This document shows positions 25,775 to 34,805 of a stretch of DNA of 64,000 bases, in pieces. Numbering within the stretch: the stretch's first letter is position 1; each line of letters opens with the position of its first letter. A program made the translations under genes and the position numbers. Source of the stretch: G963663315 sp963668255 (lineage in GTDB: Bacteria > Pseudomonadota > Gammaproteobacteria > Arenicellales > Poriferihabitantaceae); the NCBI GenBank assembly GCA_965116595.1, contig OZ220708.1:2232001-2296000 (forward strand), given 5' to 3'. The notes under the pieces are model-generated. The model was not told the origin of the DNA, did not search any database, and saw nothing but the letters and a program-made list of their open reading frames with translations.

Positions 25775-26109
25775 CATCTGCAACACAGGGTTCCCGCCAT
25801 TGGTGGTCCCAGCGCGTGACTGCGATGATGCTGGTCCCACTCACTATCTGGTTCATGTTTTCGATTATCCGTCATACGGCCAGCCGATTCGATGAAGTGG
25901 TTGCATGGATGTCGCAGCCCTGGGCGGCGGTGTTGTTGATCCTGTATCTTGCAACCATGTTTTATCATGCCTGGCTCGGTGTGCAGGTAGTGGTAGAAGA
26001 CTATATTCACAGCCAGGGTCTGAAAACCGTAAGCCTCCTGCTGAGCAAGGGAATCTTATCGTTGTCTGCACTGATGTCCATTATTGCCGTATTGAGGATT
26101 GCCTTGTGA
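25771..26109 (+). CDS. sdhD: Succinate dehydrogenase membrane anchor subunit SdhD
   Basis: A 112-residue protein with three hydrophobic helices, opening with GSRHWWSQRVTAMMLVPLTI. The second helix carries YHAWLGVQVVVEDYIH, where His is the probable heme ligand and Asp-Tyr belongs to the quinone site. It pairs with SdhC. The gene ends in a GTGA overlap with sdhA. Confidence 0.93.
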   Translation: MTSATQGSRHWWSQRVTAMMLVPLTIWFMFSIIRHTASRFDEVVAWMSQPWAAVLLILYLATMFYHAWLGVQVVVEDYIHSQGLKTVSLLLSKGILSLSALMSIIAVLRIAL

Positions 26110-27902
26110 CCGGGGTTGGCGCATACAAGATCATCGATCACCAGTATGATGTGGTAGTGGTCGGTGCAGGAGGAGCCGGACTGCGGGCTACCTTCGGTAT
26201 GGCGCTGGAAGGTTTGAGCACGGCTTGCATTACCAAGTTGTTTCCCACCCGGAGTCACACTGTTGCCGCCCAGGGCGGTATGAGCGCCGCTCTTGGAAAT
26301 ATGGGGGAAGACGACTGGCGCTGGCACATGTATGACACGGTCAAGGGCTCTGACTGGCTGGGCGATCAGGATGCGATCGAGTACATGTGCAAGGAAGCCC
26401 CGAATGCAGTGATTGAACTGGAGCATTACGGTGTCCCCTTTTCGCGTACTGCCGAAAACAAGATCTATCAGCGTGCCTTCGGCGGCATGACGACGCATTA
26501 CGGCGAAGGACAGGCACAGCGTACCTGTGCGGCGGCGGACCGGACCGGCCATGCAATTCTGCATACCCTTTACCAGCAGGCACTCAAACACCGGGCTGAA
26601 TTCTTCATTGAATATTTTGCTGTTGATCTGATCATGCAGGACGATCAATGCCAGGGCGTGATGGCATGGGATCTGGACCGGGGAGAGTTGCATCGGTTTG
26701 CAGCAAAACTGGTGGTGCTGGCCACAGGTGGGTACGGCCGTACGTATTTTTCTGCAACATCCGCACACAGCTGTACAGGAGATGGCGGGGGTATGGTGCT
26801 TCGTGCCGGATTGCCGCTTCAGGATATGGAATTCATTCAGTTTCATCCTACCGGAATTTATGGTTCGGGCTGCCTGATTACAGAGGGAGCCAGGGGTGAG
26901 GGAGGATATTTGACCAACTCGAAGGGTGAGCGGTTCATGGAGCGGTATGCGCCGAATGCCAAGGATCTTGCATCACGCGACGTGGTAAGTCGTTCAATGA
27001 CGCTGGAAATCCGTGACGGGCTGGGTGTGGGTGAAGAAAAAGACCACATTCATTTGCACCTGGAACATCTCGGGCCGGAAGTACTGGCTGAACGATTGCC
27101 CGGCATTTCTGAATCCGCCCGGATATTTGGCGGGGTCGATGTAACCCGGGAGCCGATTCCGGTAATACCCACGGTTCACTACAATATGGGCGGCATACAA
27201 ACCAATATCCATGGTCAGGTGGTTACGTTGAAAGATGGAAACTCCGAGCATATTGTTCCTGGTCTGATGGCGATTGGAGAGGCCGCGTGCGTATCCGTGC
27301 ATGGCGCCAACAGACTCGGTTCCAACTCGCTTCTGGATATCGTGGTTTTTGGAAGGGCATCAGCTCATCGGGCCAGAGACATTATCGATTCGGGAGGGGC
27401 GGCTGTGCGCCTGGCGAAAAATACAGGGGAAGAGATTATTGATCGTTTTGACAGGCTGCGTTATGCCGATGGCGATTCGACGACTGCTGATATTCGACTC
27501 GATATGCAAAAAATCATGCAGAATTTTTGTGCGGTATTCCGGACAGAAGAGGTGATGCAAGAGGGAATCGGCAAAATCAGGCAGGTATGCGAGCGGTTTG
27601 CCGATGTCAAGGTTACTGATCGATCGATGATCTGGAACACCGACCTGGTTGAAACCCTGGAACTGGATAACCTTCTTCGTCAGGCAAGGGTGTCGATACA
27701 TTCGGCAATCAATCGAAAAGAGAGTCGTGGCGCCCATGCCAGGGAGGATTATCCGGATCGCGACGACCAGAACTGGATGAAACATACCCTGGCCTGGCAA
27801 AAAGAGGTTGACAGTAATCCGGTGATTGACTATCGGCCTGTACATGACTATACGTTGACCGATGAAGTTGAATATATTAAACCCAGGGAAAGAGTATACT
27901 GA
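26106..27902 (+). CDS. sdhA: Succinate dehydrogenase flavoprotein subunit SdhA
   Basis: Start is the GTG at 26106 overlapping the sdhD stop (GTGA); this gives 598 residues, the usual length, while the longer open frame from 25905 runs through sdhD. The FAD-binding motif VVVVGAGGAGLRA is at about 15-27 and the covalent-FAD histidine sits in RSHTVAAQGG. The active-site segments EFIQFHPTGIY, GEGGYLTNSKGERFMERY and the HGANRLGSNSLLD loop are all present. It oxidises succinate to fumarate in the TCA cycle. It overlaps sdhB by one base. Confidence 0.96.
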   Translation: MTGVGAYKIIDHQYDVVVVGAGGAGLRATFGMALEGLSTACITKLFPTRSHTVAAQGGMSAALGNMGEDDWRWHMYDTVKGSDWLGDQDAIEYMCKEAPNAVIELEHYGVPFSRTAENKIYQRAFGGMTTHYGEGQAQRTCAAADRTGHAILHTLYQQALKHRAEFFIEYFAVDLIMQDDQCQGVMAWDLDRGELHRFAAKLVVLATGGYGRTYFSATSAHSCTGDGGGMVLRAGLPLQDMEFIQFHPTGIYGSGCLITEGARGEGGYLTNSKGERFMERYAPNAKDLASRDVVSRSMTLEIRDGLGVGEEKDHIHLHLEHLGPEVLAERLPGISESARIFGGVDVTREPIPVIPTVHYNMGGIQTNIHGQVVTLKDGNSEHIVPGLMAIGEAACVSVHGANRLGSNSLLDIVVFGRASAHRARDIIDSGGAAVRLAKNTGEEIIDRFDRLRYADGDSTTADIRLDMQKIMQNFCAVFRTEEVMQEGIGKIRQVCERFADVKVTDRSMIWNTDLVETLELDNLLRQARVSIHSAINRKESRGAHAREDYPDRDDQNWMKHTLAWQKEVDSNPVIDYRPVHDYTLTDEVEYIKPRERVY

Positions 27903-28675
27903 TGGCTGAGTTCAGACTGCCTGCCAATTCCCGTATAAAAAAGGGAAAACGATTTACCGATTCGAGTACTGGTGAATTACGTCCGGTCCATGTTTATCGC
28001 TGGAACCCGGATACTGGCGAGAATCCCAGGATTGATACTTATGAAGTTGATATCAAAGCCTGTGGACCGATGGTGTTGGATATCCTGATCAGGATCAAGG
28101 ACAATATTGACAGCACCCTGACTTTCCGCCGCTCCTGCCGTGAAGGGATTTGTGGTTCCTGTTCGATGAACATCAATGGCGTCAATACGCTCGCCTGCAT
28201 TTGTTCAGCCAATGAAATCCAGGGGGATATCAGGATATACCCATTGCCTCACATGTCTGTGATCAAGGATCTGGTTTCCGACCTGAACAATTTTTATTCG
28301 CAATATGCATCGATCAAACCCTGGTTGCAGGCCGAGGAGGCCGCACCTGACAATGAGCGGTTGCAGTCAGAACAGGACCGGACAAAACTCGACGGTTTGT
28401 ATGAATGTATCCTGTGCGCCTGTTGCTCGACCAGTTGTCCAAGCTACTGGTGGAACAGCGATCGTTATCTCGGCCCGGCGGCCCTGTTGCAGGCTTACCG
28501 ATGGATTGCGGACAGCCGTGATCAAGCCACTGATGAAAGACTCGATGAACTGGACGACACTTTCAAGCTGTACCGTTGCCATACGATCATGAATTGCACC
28601 AACACCTGTCCGAAAGGCTTGAATCCCGCCAAAGCGATTGGAGAAATCAAGTCTGCGATCCAGCGCAGGAAGTAG
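27902..28675 (+). CDS. sdhB: Succinate dehydrogenase iron-sulfur subunit SdhB
   Basis: A 257-residue protein with all three cluster motifs. The [2Fe-2S] ligands are in SCREGICGSCSMNING and the following Ala-Cys. The [4Fe-4S] ligands are in CILCACCSTSCPSYWW. The [3Fe-4S] and linking residues are in CHTIMNCTNTCPKGLNP. It carries electrons from FAD in SdhA to ubiquinone at the SdhCD interface. The ATG overlaps the sdhA TGA stop. Confidence 0.97.
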   Translation: MAEFRLPANSRIKKGKRFTDSSTGELRPVHVYRWNPDTGENPRIDTYEVDIKACGPMVLDILIRIKDNIDSTLTFRRSCREGICGSCSMNINGVNTLACICSANEIQGDIRIYPLPHMSVIKDLVSDLNNFYSQYASIKPWLQAEEAAPDNERLQSEQDRTKLDGLYECILCACCSTSCPSYWWNSDRYLGPAALLQAYRWIADSRDQATDERLDELDDTFKLYRCHTIMNCTNTCPKGLNPAKAIGEIKSAIQRRK

Positions 28676-28750
28676 TCGGCTGCCGGCGACCAGTGACCGG
28701 TGATCAGGTGACCAGGCGCAGGCGGACGGCAGGATTCCGGCGAAATCCCG

Positions 28751-29008
28751 ATGCAAGGGCACAATGAACTGAAACGAATTCTGTGGAAATGCCGGCGAGG
28801 CACCCGGGAACTCGACCTGACCCTGGAAAAATTTGTCGAGTCGCACTACCAGTGGCTGTCCGAACAAGCCAGGGCTGAGTTTCACTCGTTGCTGGAATAC
28901 GACGATTCGCTGTTGATCGACTGGCTATGTCATCAGAAAAAACCGGATGTTCCGGAGGTCCGGGACATCGTCTCCCGGATATGGGCCGCCGGTTGCGGTC
29001 AAGATTGA
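28751..29008 (+). CDS. sdhE: SdhE, FAD assembly factor for succinate dehydrogenase
   Basis: An 85-residue helical protein with the invariant RGTRELD motif (residues 16-22, matching RGxxE) that SdhE uses to promote covalent flavinylation of SdhA. It also has a C-terminal LIDWL...D segment. It follows sdhB by 75 bases. Being linked to sdhCDAB is less common than in E. coli, where it sits beside ygfZ. Here both neighbours are close by on either side of sdh. Confidence 0.93.
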   Translation: MQGHNELKRILWKCRRGTRELDLTLEKFVESHYQWLSEQARAEFHSLLEYDDSLLIDWLCHQKKPDVPEVRDIVSRIWAAGCGQD

Positions 29009-29014
29009 ATCCGG

Positions 29015-29070
29015 GGGGTTGTGGATTCCGGTCAGCCAACCCCGTCATTCCCGCGGAAGCGGTAATCCAT
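29015..29070. repeat. Hairpin plus a CGTCATTCCCGCG-type extragenic repeat between convergent genes
   Basis: GGGGTTG (29015-29021) pairs with CAACCCC (29037-29043), and the sequence then runs into CGTCATTCCCGCGGAAGCGG and TAATCCAT. The second part resembles a short extragenic palindrome widespread in proteobacterial genomes, recalled as CGTCATTCCCGCGAAAGCGGGAATCC. It lies between sdhE and the convergent M81 gene. A further CCCC/GGGG stem follows near 29083-29097. It could serve as a bidirectional terminator. Confidence 0.5.
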
Positions 29071-29111
29071 AAGCCGGGCTGACCCCTGTCAAGGGGGGGT
29101 TGCCCCGGTAA

Positions 29112-30623
29112 TCATATTGCCGATGCCATTGGCGCGACCCGGATACCGGGTCGTAAATTGCGGTAGGGCAGTTCTTCGAGTTTGCACGACAGCGCCCCCG
29201 GCGCACAGGCCAGCAGTGTTTCAGCCGCGATCGGATCAAAATCCGCGCGAAAGTGTACGGTGCTTTTTATTGCGAGTATGCGCTGTTTGGTGGGTTCGAC
29301 GCCCAGGTGCCGGAGCATCGCGAGATCAAGGCATTGCGCTCGTTCGCTATTGACAATCACGCGGACATCGCTGCCAGCGTCGATGATTCGCAACAAGGCC
29401 ATTGGCCCAAGCTGCGCTTCGATATTCCGGTACATCTCGCCGGTGCAGGTGAAGCGGCCGTCGCCGAGCGCCTCAACTTTAACCGTACACTGATATGGCA
29501 ATACACCCGGGAAGCCGGATTTGGCTCCCAACCGGACCTCCAGTTGTTGTCCAATTCCGGACTGATGGGCAAGTTCAGCGACCTGCGGATCGTACAGCAT
29601 GGCCAGTACCGCGCCTTTGGCCTGATTGCTTACCAATGCTTTTAGCAAGCCGGTTGTATCCGATGTGCCTCCGCCGCCGGGATTATCCTGGACATCGGCA
29701 AGGACGACCGGTTTGTCCGTGTGCCATCGCATGGCCTGCCGGATGGCCTCATCGGGAGAAAGCAGCCGGGAAACAAACTGTGGCTCGGCATCGACAATCT
29801 GTTGCAGGCAGTCGTCCAGCACGGAGTCCACGGATGCCTGATCCCGGCCATGTATCAATATCGCGGGGCCGCATTGGGCAATATCGGCAGACGGAAATCC
29901 GGGGGCAAATTCAGCGCTGACGACAGCCGGGCTGGTCTGTTCCAGGCAGGCAAGGTCGCGGTAAATCGACTTGCATGGTTCATGGTCGGTACACTGGGAT
30001 GTCAATGGGATCAGGAAAGGGATTTTCCTCATGCCGCTGACCATTTTTCCAGTTGACAGTATGTTGTTCAGCAAGGCATGAGCCCGGGCTCCGGTCTGCG
30101 CCATGTCGAGGTGCGGATAAGTCCGGAAAACCGTGATTGCATCCGATTGTTCGATCATGGCGTCAGTGATATTGGCGTGCAGGTCCAGGCTTACGACCAG
30201 CGGCATGTCCGGCCCGATCACCGCCCTCACACGGCGTAATAATTCGCCTTCGCCGTCTTCGAAGCTTTCCACCACCATGGCGCCGTGCAAATCGAGATAG
30301 ACCGCATCCAGGTTCTCAGTGGCCTGCAAGGAATCACATATCCGGCTGGAAACCTTCTCGTAGGCATCATCGGTGACCAGGCTGCTTGGTTCCGCTGAAC
30401 ACCACAATATCGGAATCAGTTGCCGGTTGTCTCTGCGTGCCGCCTCGATAAATCCCGAGATCGGGATATTCAGCCCAGGGAATTCGGCAAGCAGATCGTT
30501 GCCGCACGTCAACCCCGGCCAGCCATCGGCTTTGACGAAGGCAGGGTAGTCGGCCTGGTGCGGAGCGAAGGTATTTGTTTCGTGCTGGAAGCCAGCGATG
30601 GCGATACGGATGGGTGAGGTCAT
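29112..30623 (-). CDS. M81/MlrC-like (microcystinase C family) metalloprotein
   Basis: Start is ATG ending at 30623 (MTSPIRIAIAGFQHETNTFAP), giving 503 residues; the longer frame upstream overlaps the RND gene. The N-terminal DUF1485-type domain contains FQHETNTF, YLDLHGAM and VSLDLHANIT, whose Asp/His residues are the probable metal ligands. The C-terminal MlrC domain contains ADVQDNPGGGGTSDTTGLL. MlrC degrades microcystin fragments in sphingomonads, but most family members act on unknown substrates, possibly peptide-like or N-substituted amide compounds. It overlaps the upstream RND pump gene (TAATG), so it is probably made together with the pump. Confidence 0.85.
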   Translation of the reverse strand: MTSPIRIAIAGFQHETNTFAPHQADYPAFVKADGWPGLTCGNDLLAEFPGLNIPISGFIEAARRDNRQLIPILWCSAEPSSLVTDDAYEKVSSRICDSLQATENLDAVYLDLHGAMVVESFEDGEGELLRRVRAVIGPDMPLVVSLDLHANITDAMIEQSDAITVFRTYPHLDMAQTGARAHALLNNILSTGKMVSGMRKIPFLIPLTSQCTDHEPCKSIYRDLACLEQTSPAVVSAEFAPGFPSADIAQCGPAILIHGRDQASVDSVLDDCLQQIVDAEPQFVSRLLSPDEAIRQAMRWHTDKPVVLADVQDNPGGGGTSDTTGLLKALVSNQAKGAVLAMLYDPQVAELAHQSGIGQQLEVRLGAKSGFPGVLPYQCTVKVEALGDGRFTCTGEMYRNIEAQLGPMALLRIIDAGSDVRVIVNSERAQCLDLAMLRHLGVEPTKQRILAIKSTVHFRADFDPIAAETLLACAPGALSCKLEELPYRNLRPGIRVAPMASAI

Positions 30624-33600
30624 TAACTGTACTCCCTTCGGGATTCCCACGGACGCATGAACAAGCGGTAGAGTAACGGGATAAAAAATAATGTAAGCAT
30701 GGTGGAGACGGTTAGGCCCCAGACCATGGAGGCGGCCACCGGGCCCCACAGGAGTGATTCTCCGCCGAGACCGGTAGCCAGTGAAAACAGGCCGGCGATG
30801 GTGGTCAGCGAGGTGATTAAAATCGGGATGACCCGACGACGGGAAGCGTAAATAATCGCGTTGGTGGTACTCATACCCGATCTCAGCCTGGCATTGGCGG
30901 TCGAGAGCAAAACAATCGCCGCATTTACCGCAATGCCCGCCAGGGCTACGATCCCATAAAGGCTGAACAGGCTCAATGGATATTGGCTGATCAGCAGGCC
31001 GAGCACGACCCCGGTTGCGGCCATGGGTACCGTCATAATAATCAGAAAAGGCTGGAAATAGCTTCGGAACTGGGTGCCGAGTATCAGGTAGATCAATCCC
31101 AGACCCATCAGGAAGAATAATCCGATGGCATTCAGGCTTTCCTGTATATCGTCAATTACGCCGCTGAAATCGAGGTCCATATTGGGATACCGATGGCGAA
31201 TGGACTGCCAGAATTCCCGTATCATTTGATTGGCTTTGAACTCGTCTGTCATTCCCTTGTGAATATCCGCTTCAATGGTGATATTGCGGCGATAGTTGTA
31301 GTGGCGAATGGTGTCCGGGCTGTTGGAATAGGTGGCGTGAACCAGTTGATTGAGAGGGATCAGGTTACCGTCCTTTGTCGGCAGTCGAAATCTGAGGATT
31401 TCACTGATTTGGCTCAAATTGTTTTCTGCCGTCAGGCGGATGTCGATTTTTTCGCCCAGATAGCGGAAGTTGGTGACGACTTCACCGTCAACCAGGAGTC
31501 GGAGTGTCTGTCCAATAGTATTCGGGTCAATCCCGGTGCGTTGTACTGCGGCGCTGTTGATTTGCAGGTCCAGGGTGTTTTGACCGGGAAGATTACTGTC
31601 CGAGATTTCATGAAAGACTGGCTGCCCGGCCATGAATTGCTTGATTTCTTCAGAGGCGTTGATGAGCTCATCCAGATTGTCGCCGCGGACCTTGACACTG
31701 ATTGCCCTGGTGAGCGGGGGGCCGCCAGCCAGACGCAGAAAAGAAAGCTCTTCTATGCCGGGAACTTCGGCCAGTTTCTTTTGCAGGGAGTGGATTAATT
31801 CATCCACAGACCGGTTGACTTTGTCTTTTGGTTTCAGGGAGACCAGGACTTGCCCGTATTGTTCACTGAAAATGATCTCGGTCTTGGTCAGCAGCTGCCC
31901 GGCATAACTCACTACCGAACGGGTTTCCCCGGGTTCGATTTCCCCGTTCACGATGTGCTCAACCTGTAAAACCTTGTCCATGGTGGTACGCAGTTCGGTC
32001 CCCGCCGGCATTTCGATGCTGACGTAAAATAACCGGATCGGGTCGCTGGCGAAGAAATCGATTTTGATCTTTTCGTAGTAGACTGTACCCAGAGCGCCCG
32101 AAAACAGGGTGACCAGGATGATCAGGGCGATGATCGGGTGTCTGAAAACCCGGATCAGGACCCGGATGTAAATGTGTCTCAGGGAGTATTGGAACTTCTC
32201 CCTGGCCCGATGAATTCGTGAATCCCGCCTGAAATTCACCTTTGCCACAATAATATGCGCGGGCAGAAGCCAGTAGGCTTCAACCAGGCTGATGACCAGG
32301 GCGGTGGTCACGACCATGGGTATGATGAGCATGAATTGACCCAGTACCCCGGGCAATAGCATCAGTGGCAGAAAGGCCGCAATCGTGGTCAGCACCGCGG
32401 TGGTCACAGGGCTGATGACCTCCTGCAGTCCCTGAATGGTTGCCTGTAGCGTGGCGGCGCCTCGCTGCAGGCGGTAGTAAATCGCTTCGACCACGACCAC
32501 GGCATCGTCGACCAGCATACCGAGGCTGATTACGACACCCAGCAGTACGGTGACGTTCAGCGTTTGCCCGATACTGTTCAGGAACCAGAATACGCCTGCC
32601 AGTATGAACGGGATCGCGATGCCGGTGAGCAATGCGATCGGAGCGCCTAGAAAAATCCAGGTCACGGCCAGTACCATGATCAACCCCAGGGTCGCATTGG
32701 TCTGCATGGTGTTGAGCGCATCGCGGGTGATCTGTGTCTGGTCATCGACCAGTGTCACGGTAACCCCGGTGTTTTTGAAAAGAGGTTGATTGTCGTCAAT
32801 GTAGTCTGAAATTCGCTCGACCAGTTGCAGTATGTTTTGTTTTTCCTGTTTGGTGATGGTAAACAGCACGGAGGGTTGCCGGTTGAATCTAACCAGTTGG
32901 CTGACGGGTTCCTTGGCTTGTATGACCCTGGCGACTTCTTTCAGTAAAATTTCTCCCTGCGAAGTGATAATGGGTAAATTATTCAGGTAATCGAGGTCGT
33001 AACGGCTGCCGGAAATCCGGATTGCCCAGTTGCTTTGCGCCACCTCCAGGGTGCCGGCGGAGATGTTCTGGAAATAGAGTCGGATGGTGTCCGCAAGATC
33101 AGAAGGCCCCAAGCCAAACTGTTCGAGTAATTCCGGGTTGAATACGATATGTATCTCCGGGTCGGACAAACCGTTTTGCAATACGCGGCTCACGCCTTTC
33201 AGTTGTTCCAGGTCTTGTCTGATCAGGGTTGACTGTCGTCTCAGGTTCTCGTCATCGACCACTGAACTGACCACCACGGTAGCCGTGGGCAGGGCGTTGT
33301 CGGTCGTGATTTCGAATATAAAAGGGTCGAGCGCGGTCTCAGGCAACTCGTCCTTGATGTTCTCGATCTCCCGCCTCAGGTCGGCGACCCTTTTTTCAAA
33401 TGTTCTCCCGGTGATCTCTTCAAACCGGATCAGTAGCGTGGAAACGCCTTCCCTGCTGGCGCTGGAGACGAACTTGATGTCGGAAACCTTGCGCACCGCA
33501 TCTTCGATGACATTGGTTACCTGCTTTTCAACATCCGGGGTCGATGCGCCCGGCCAGATTGTGTTTATGTTGATCCAGTTAAAGTTGATGGACGGGTCCT

Positions 33601-33727
33601 GCGCTCTGGGCATCAGCAGATAGGACCCGGTCCCCAGGACCAGGACCAGGACAAACAGCAGGTTTGCCAGAACATGGTTTTGGAGAATACGCTGAAACAT
33701 GATCCAAAAAGGAGACGACTGAATCAA
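30623..33727 (-). CDS. RND-family efflux transporter, inner-membrane pump subunit
   Basis: A 1034-residue protein with the RND plan: TM1 (about 17-36), a large periplasmic loop, TM2-6 including GVVISLGMLVDDAVVVVEAI (the TM4 proton-relay Asp pair), a second loop and TM8-12. It belongs to the AcrB/MdtB/VexF-like hydrophobe/amphiphile efflux branch. It would act with the linked fusion protein and an outer-membrane channel not seen here. The first in-frame start is a TTG at 33727 overlapping the fusion-protein stop; the ATG at 33700 (MFQRILQNHV) is an equally good start. Confidence 0.9.
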   Translation of the reverse strand: MIQSSPFWIMFQRILQNHVLANLLFVLVLVLGTGSYLLMPRAQDPSINFNWININTIWPGASTPDVEKQVTNVIEDAVRKVSDIKFVSSASREGVSTLLIRFEEITGRTFEKRVADLRREIENIKDELPETALDPFIFEITTDNALPTATVVVSSVVDDENLRRQSTLIRQDLEQLKGVSRVLQNGLSDPEIHIVFNPELLEQFGLGPSDLADTIRLYFQNISAGTLEVAQSNWAIRISGSRYDLDYLNNLPIITSQGEILLKEVARVIQAKEPVSQLVRFNRQPSVLFTITKQEKQNILQLVERISDYIDDNQPLFKNTGVTVTLVDDQTQITRDALNTMQTNATLGLIMVLAVTWIFLGAPIALLTGIAIPFILAGVFWFLNSIGQTLNVTVLLGVVISLGMLVDDAVVVVEAIYYRLQRGAATLQATIQGLQEVISPVTTAVLTTIAAFLPLMLLPGVLGQFMLIIPMVVTTALVISLVEAYWLLPAHIIVAKVNFRRDSRIHRAREKFQYSLRHIYIRVLIRVFRHPIIALIILVTLFSGALGTVYYEKIKIDFFASDPIRLFYVSIEMPAGTELRTTMDKVLQVEHIVNGEIEPGETRSVVSYAGQLLTKTEIIFSEQYGQVLVSLKPKDKVNRSVDELIHSLQKKLAEVPGIEELSFLRLAGGPPLTRAISVKVRGDNLDELINASEEIKQFMAGQPVFHEISDSNLPGQNTLDLQINSAAVQRTGIDPNTIGQTLRLLVDGEVVTNFRYLGEKIDIRLTAENNLSQISEILRFRLPTKDGNLIPLNQLVHATYSNSPDTIRHYNYRRNITIEADIHKGMTDEFKANQMIREFWQSIRHRYPNMDLDFSGVIDDIQESLNAIGLFFLMGLGLIYLILGTQFRSYFQPFLIIMTVPMAATGVVLGLLISQYPLSLFSLYGIVALAGIAVNAAIVLLSTANARLRSGMSTTNAIIYASRRRVIPILITSLTTIAGLFSLATGLGGESLLWGPVAASMVWGLTVSTMLTLFFIPLLYRLFMRPWESRREYS

Positions 33728-34755
33728 TCGACGATTATTCTGGTTCCATCAGTCAGGGCAAACCGTCCTTCAGTCACCAACAGGGTGTCCCCTGGCAGAT
33801 CAACAGCGACGGGTTGTCCCGGGTTTGCATTTGCGACAGGGATGAATCGCGCTGTCCTGTCGGTGTCGGAATTATCGACAATAAACAGTCCTCTTTGCCC
33901 ATTACGTTCCAATATCAGTGAATCAGGCACGATATTGCCGGGTAATGACCACCGTAGTCTCCCTACAGTACCTGCGAGGGGAGTCCTGTCAGAGAAGCTG
34001 AGCCTGACTGTCCGGCTTTGGGAAGACGCATCCACCACGGTCAGAGTGGATCTGATGGTCACAGGATAGACCTGATTCTGGTACTTGAAGGTGAGCGACG
34101 GTGAGGCTGCCACCTGCGAAAGTTCGGTGTGGCTTAATTGAGTTTCCAGTTCAATACTTTCAGTGTCTGTAAGCGAGATGATCTTGCCTCCGGGCGTAAC
34201 GAAGTTCCCCACTTCGCTGTGTATCTCGGTAATAATGCCTGAAAAGGGGGCCGTGATTTCACATTTCTCAACTTGTCTCCGGGCGATGTTGATGCTTATA
34301 TTCTGAGAATTGATCCTGGCTATTACTGAATTAAGTTCAGATTGCTTCTGGTTGATGGCTTCTTCGGATGCATTATTCGATTTTCTCAATTGATTGAGCC
34401 GTGAGAGTTGTTTGCTTGCCAGAACTTTTGATTCGGATAATACATCAAGCTCTGCTTTCTCCTGTTCCAGAGTCAGTTGATTGTCGATGCAGTCAAGCCG
34501 GGCGACAAGCTGGTTTTTCACAACCATATCTCCTACTTTCAATGGCAGTTCGCTTACCGTTGTCGTCAGTTGGGAGGCGACGGTGGATTGTCGCAGGCTC
34601 AAGGCTTGAGCGGGCGCTGAACGGGTGATTTTGATTGTAAGCTGTTCCAGAGGCTGTGCCTGAACCCGGATATCAGCGCCGGATACAGCCGCATGGGTCA
34701 GGCATGAAAGTAATAACAAGCCCTTGCCAGTACGGTTGATTAATCCTGGTCGCAT
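33724..34755 (-). CDS. RND efflux periplasmic adaptor (membrane fusion protein)
   Basis: A 343-residue protein with a signal peptide (about 1-27, ending AVSGA). It has a biotinyl-lipoyl-like half domain (VGDMVVKNQLVARLD), a coiled-coil hairpin (about 80-150, rich in Leu, Lys and Glu), the second lipoyl half (ITAPFSGIITEIHSEVGNFV) and a beta-barrel. This is the order of HlyD/AcrA family adaptors. It connects the RND pump to an outer-membrane channel. It is the first gene of the three-gene set adaptor, pump, M81 protein. Confidence 0.88.
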   Translation of the reverse strand: MRPGLINRTGKGLLLLSCLTHAAVSGADIRVQAQPLEQLTIKITRSAPAQALSLRQSTVASQLTTTVSELPLKVGDMVVKNQLVARLDCIDNQLTLEQEKAELDVLSESKVLASKQLSRLNQLRKSNNASEEAINQKQSELNSVIARINSQNISINIARRQVEKCEITAPFSGIITEIHSEVGNFVTPGGKIISLTDTESIELETQLSHTELSQVAASPSLTFKYQNQVYPVTIRSTLTVVDASSQSRTVRLSFSDRTPLAGTVGRLRWSLPGNIVPDSLILERNGQRGLFIVDNSDTDRTARFIPVANANPGQPVAVDLPGDTLLVTEGRFALTDGTRIIVD

Positions 34756-34805
34756 GGCTGTTTTACTGTGAGACTTAAGGACATGCCGGTGGGAGACTGC
34801 ATGGA

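Noticed and set aside
25905..26105. Extended N-terminus of SdhA
   Set aside because: It lies within sdhD in another frame. The GTG at 26106 gives the normal SdhA length and a GTGA coupling overlap.
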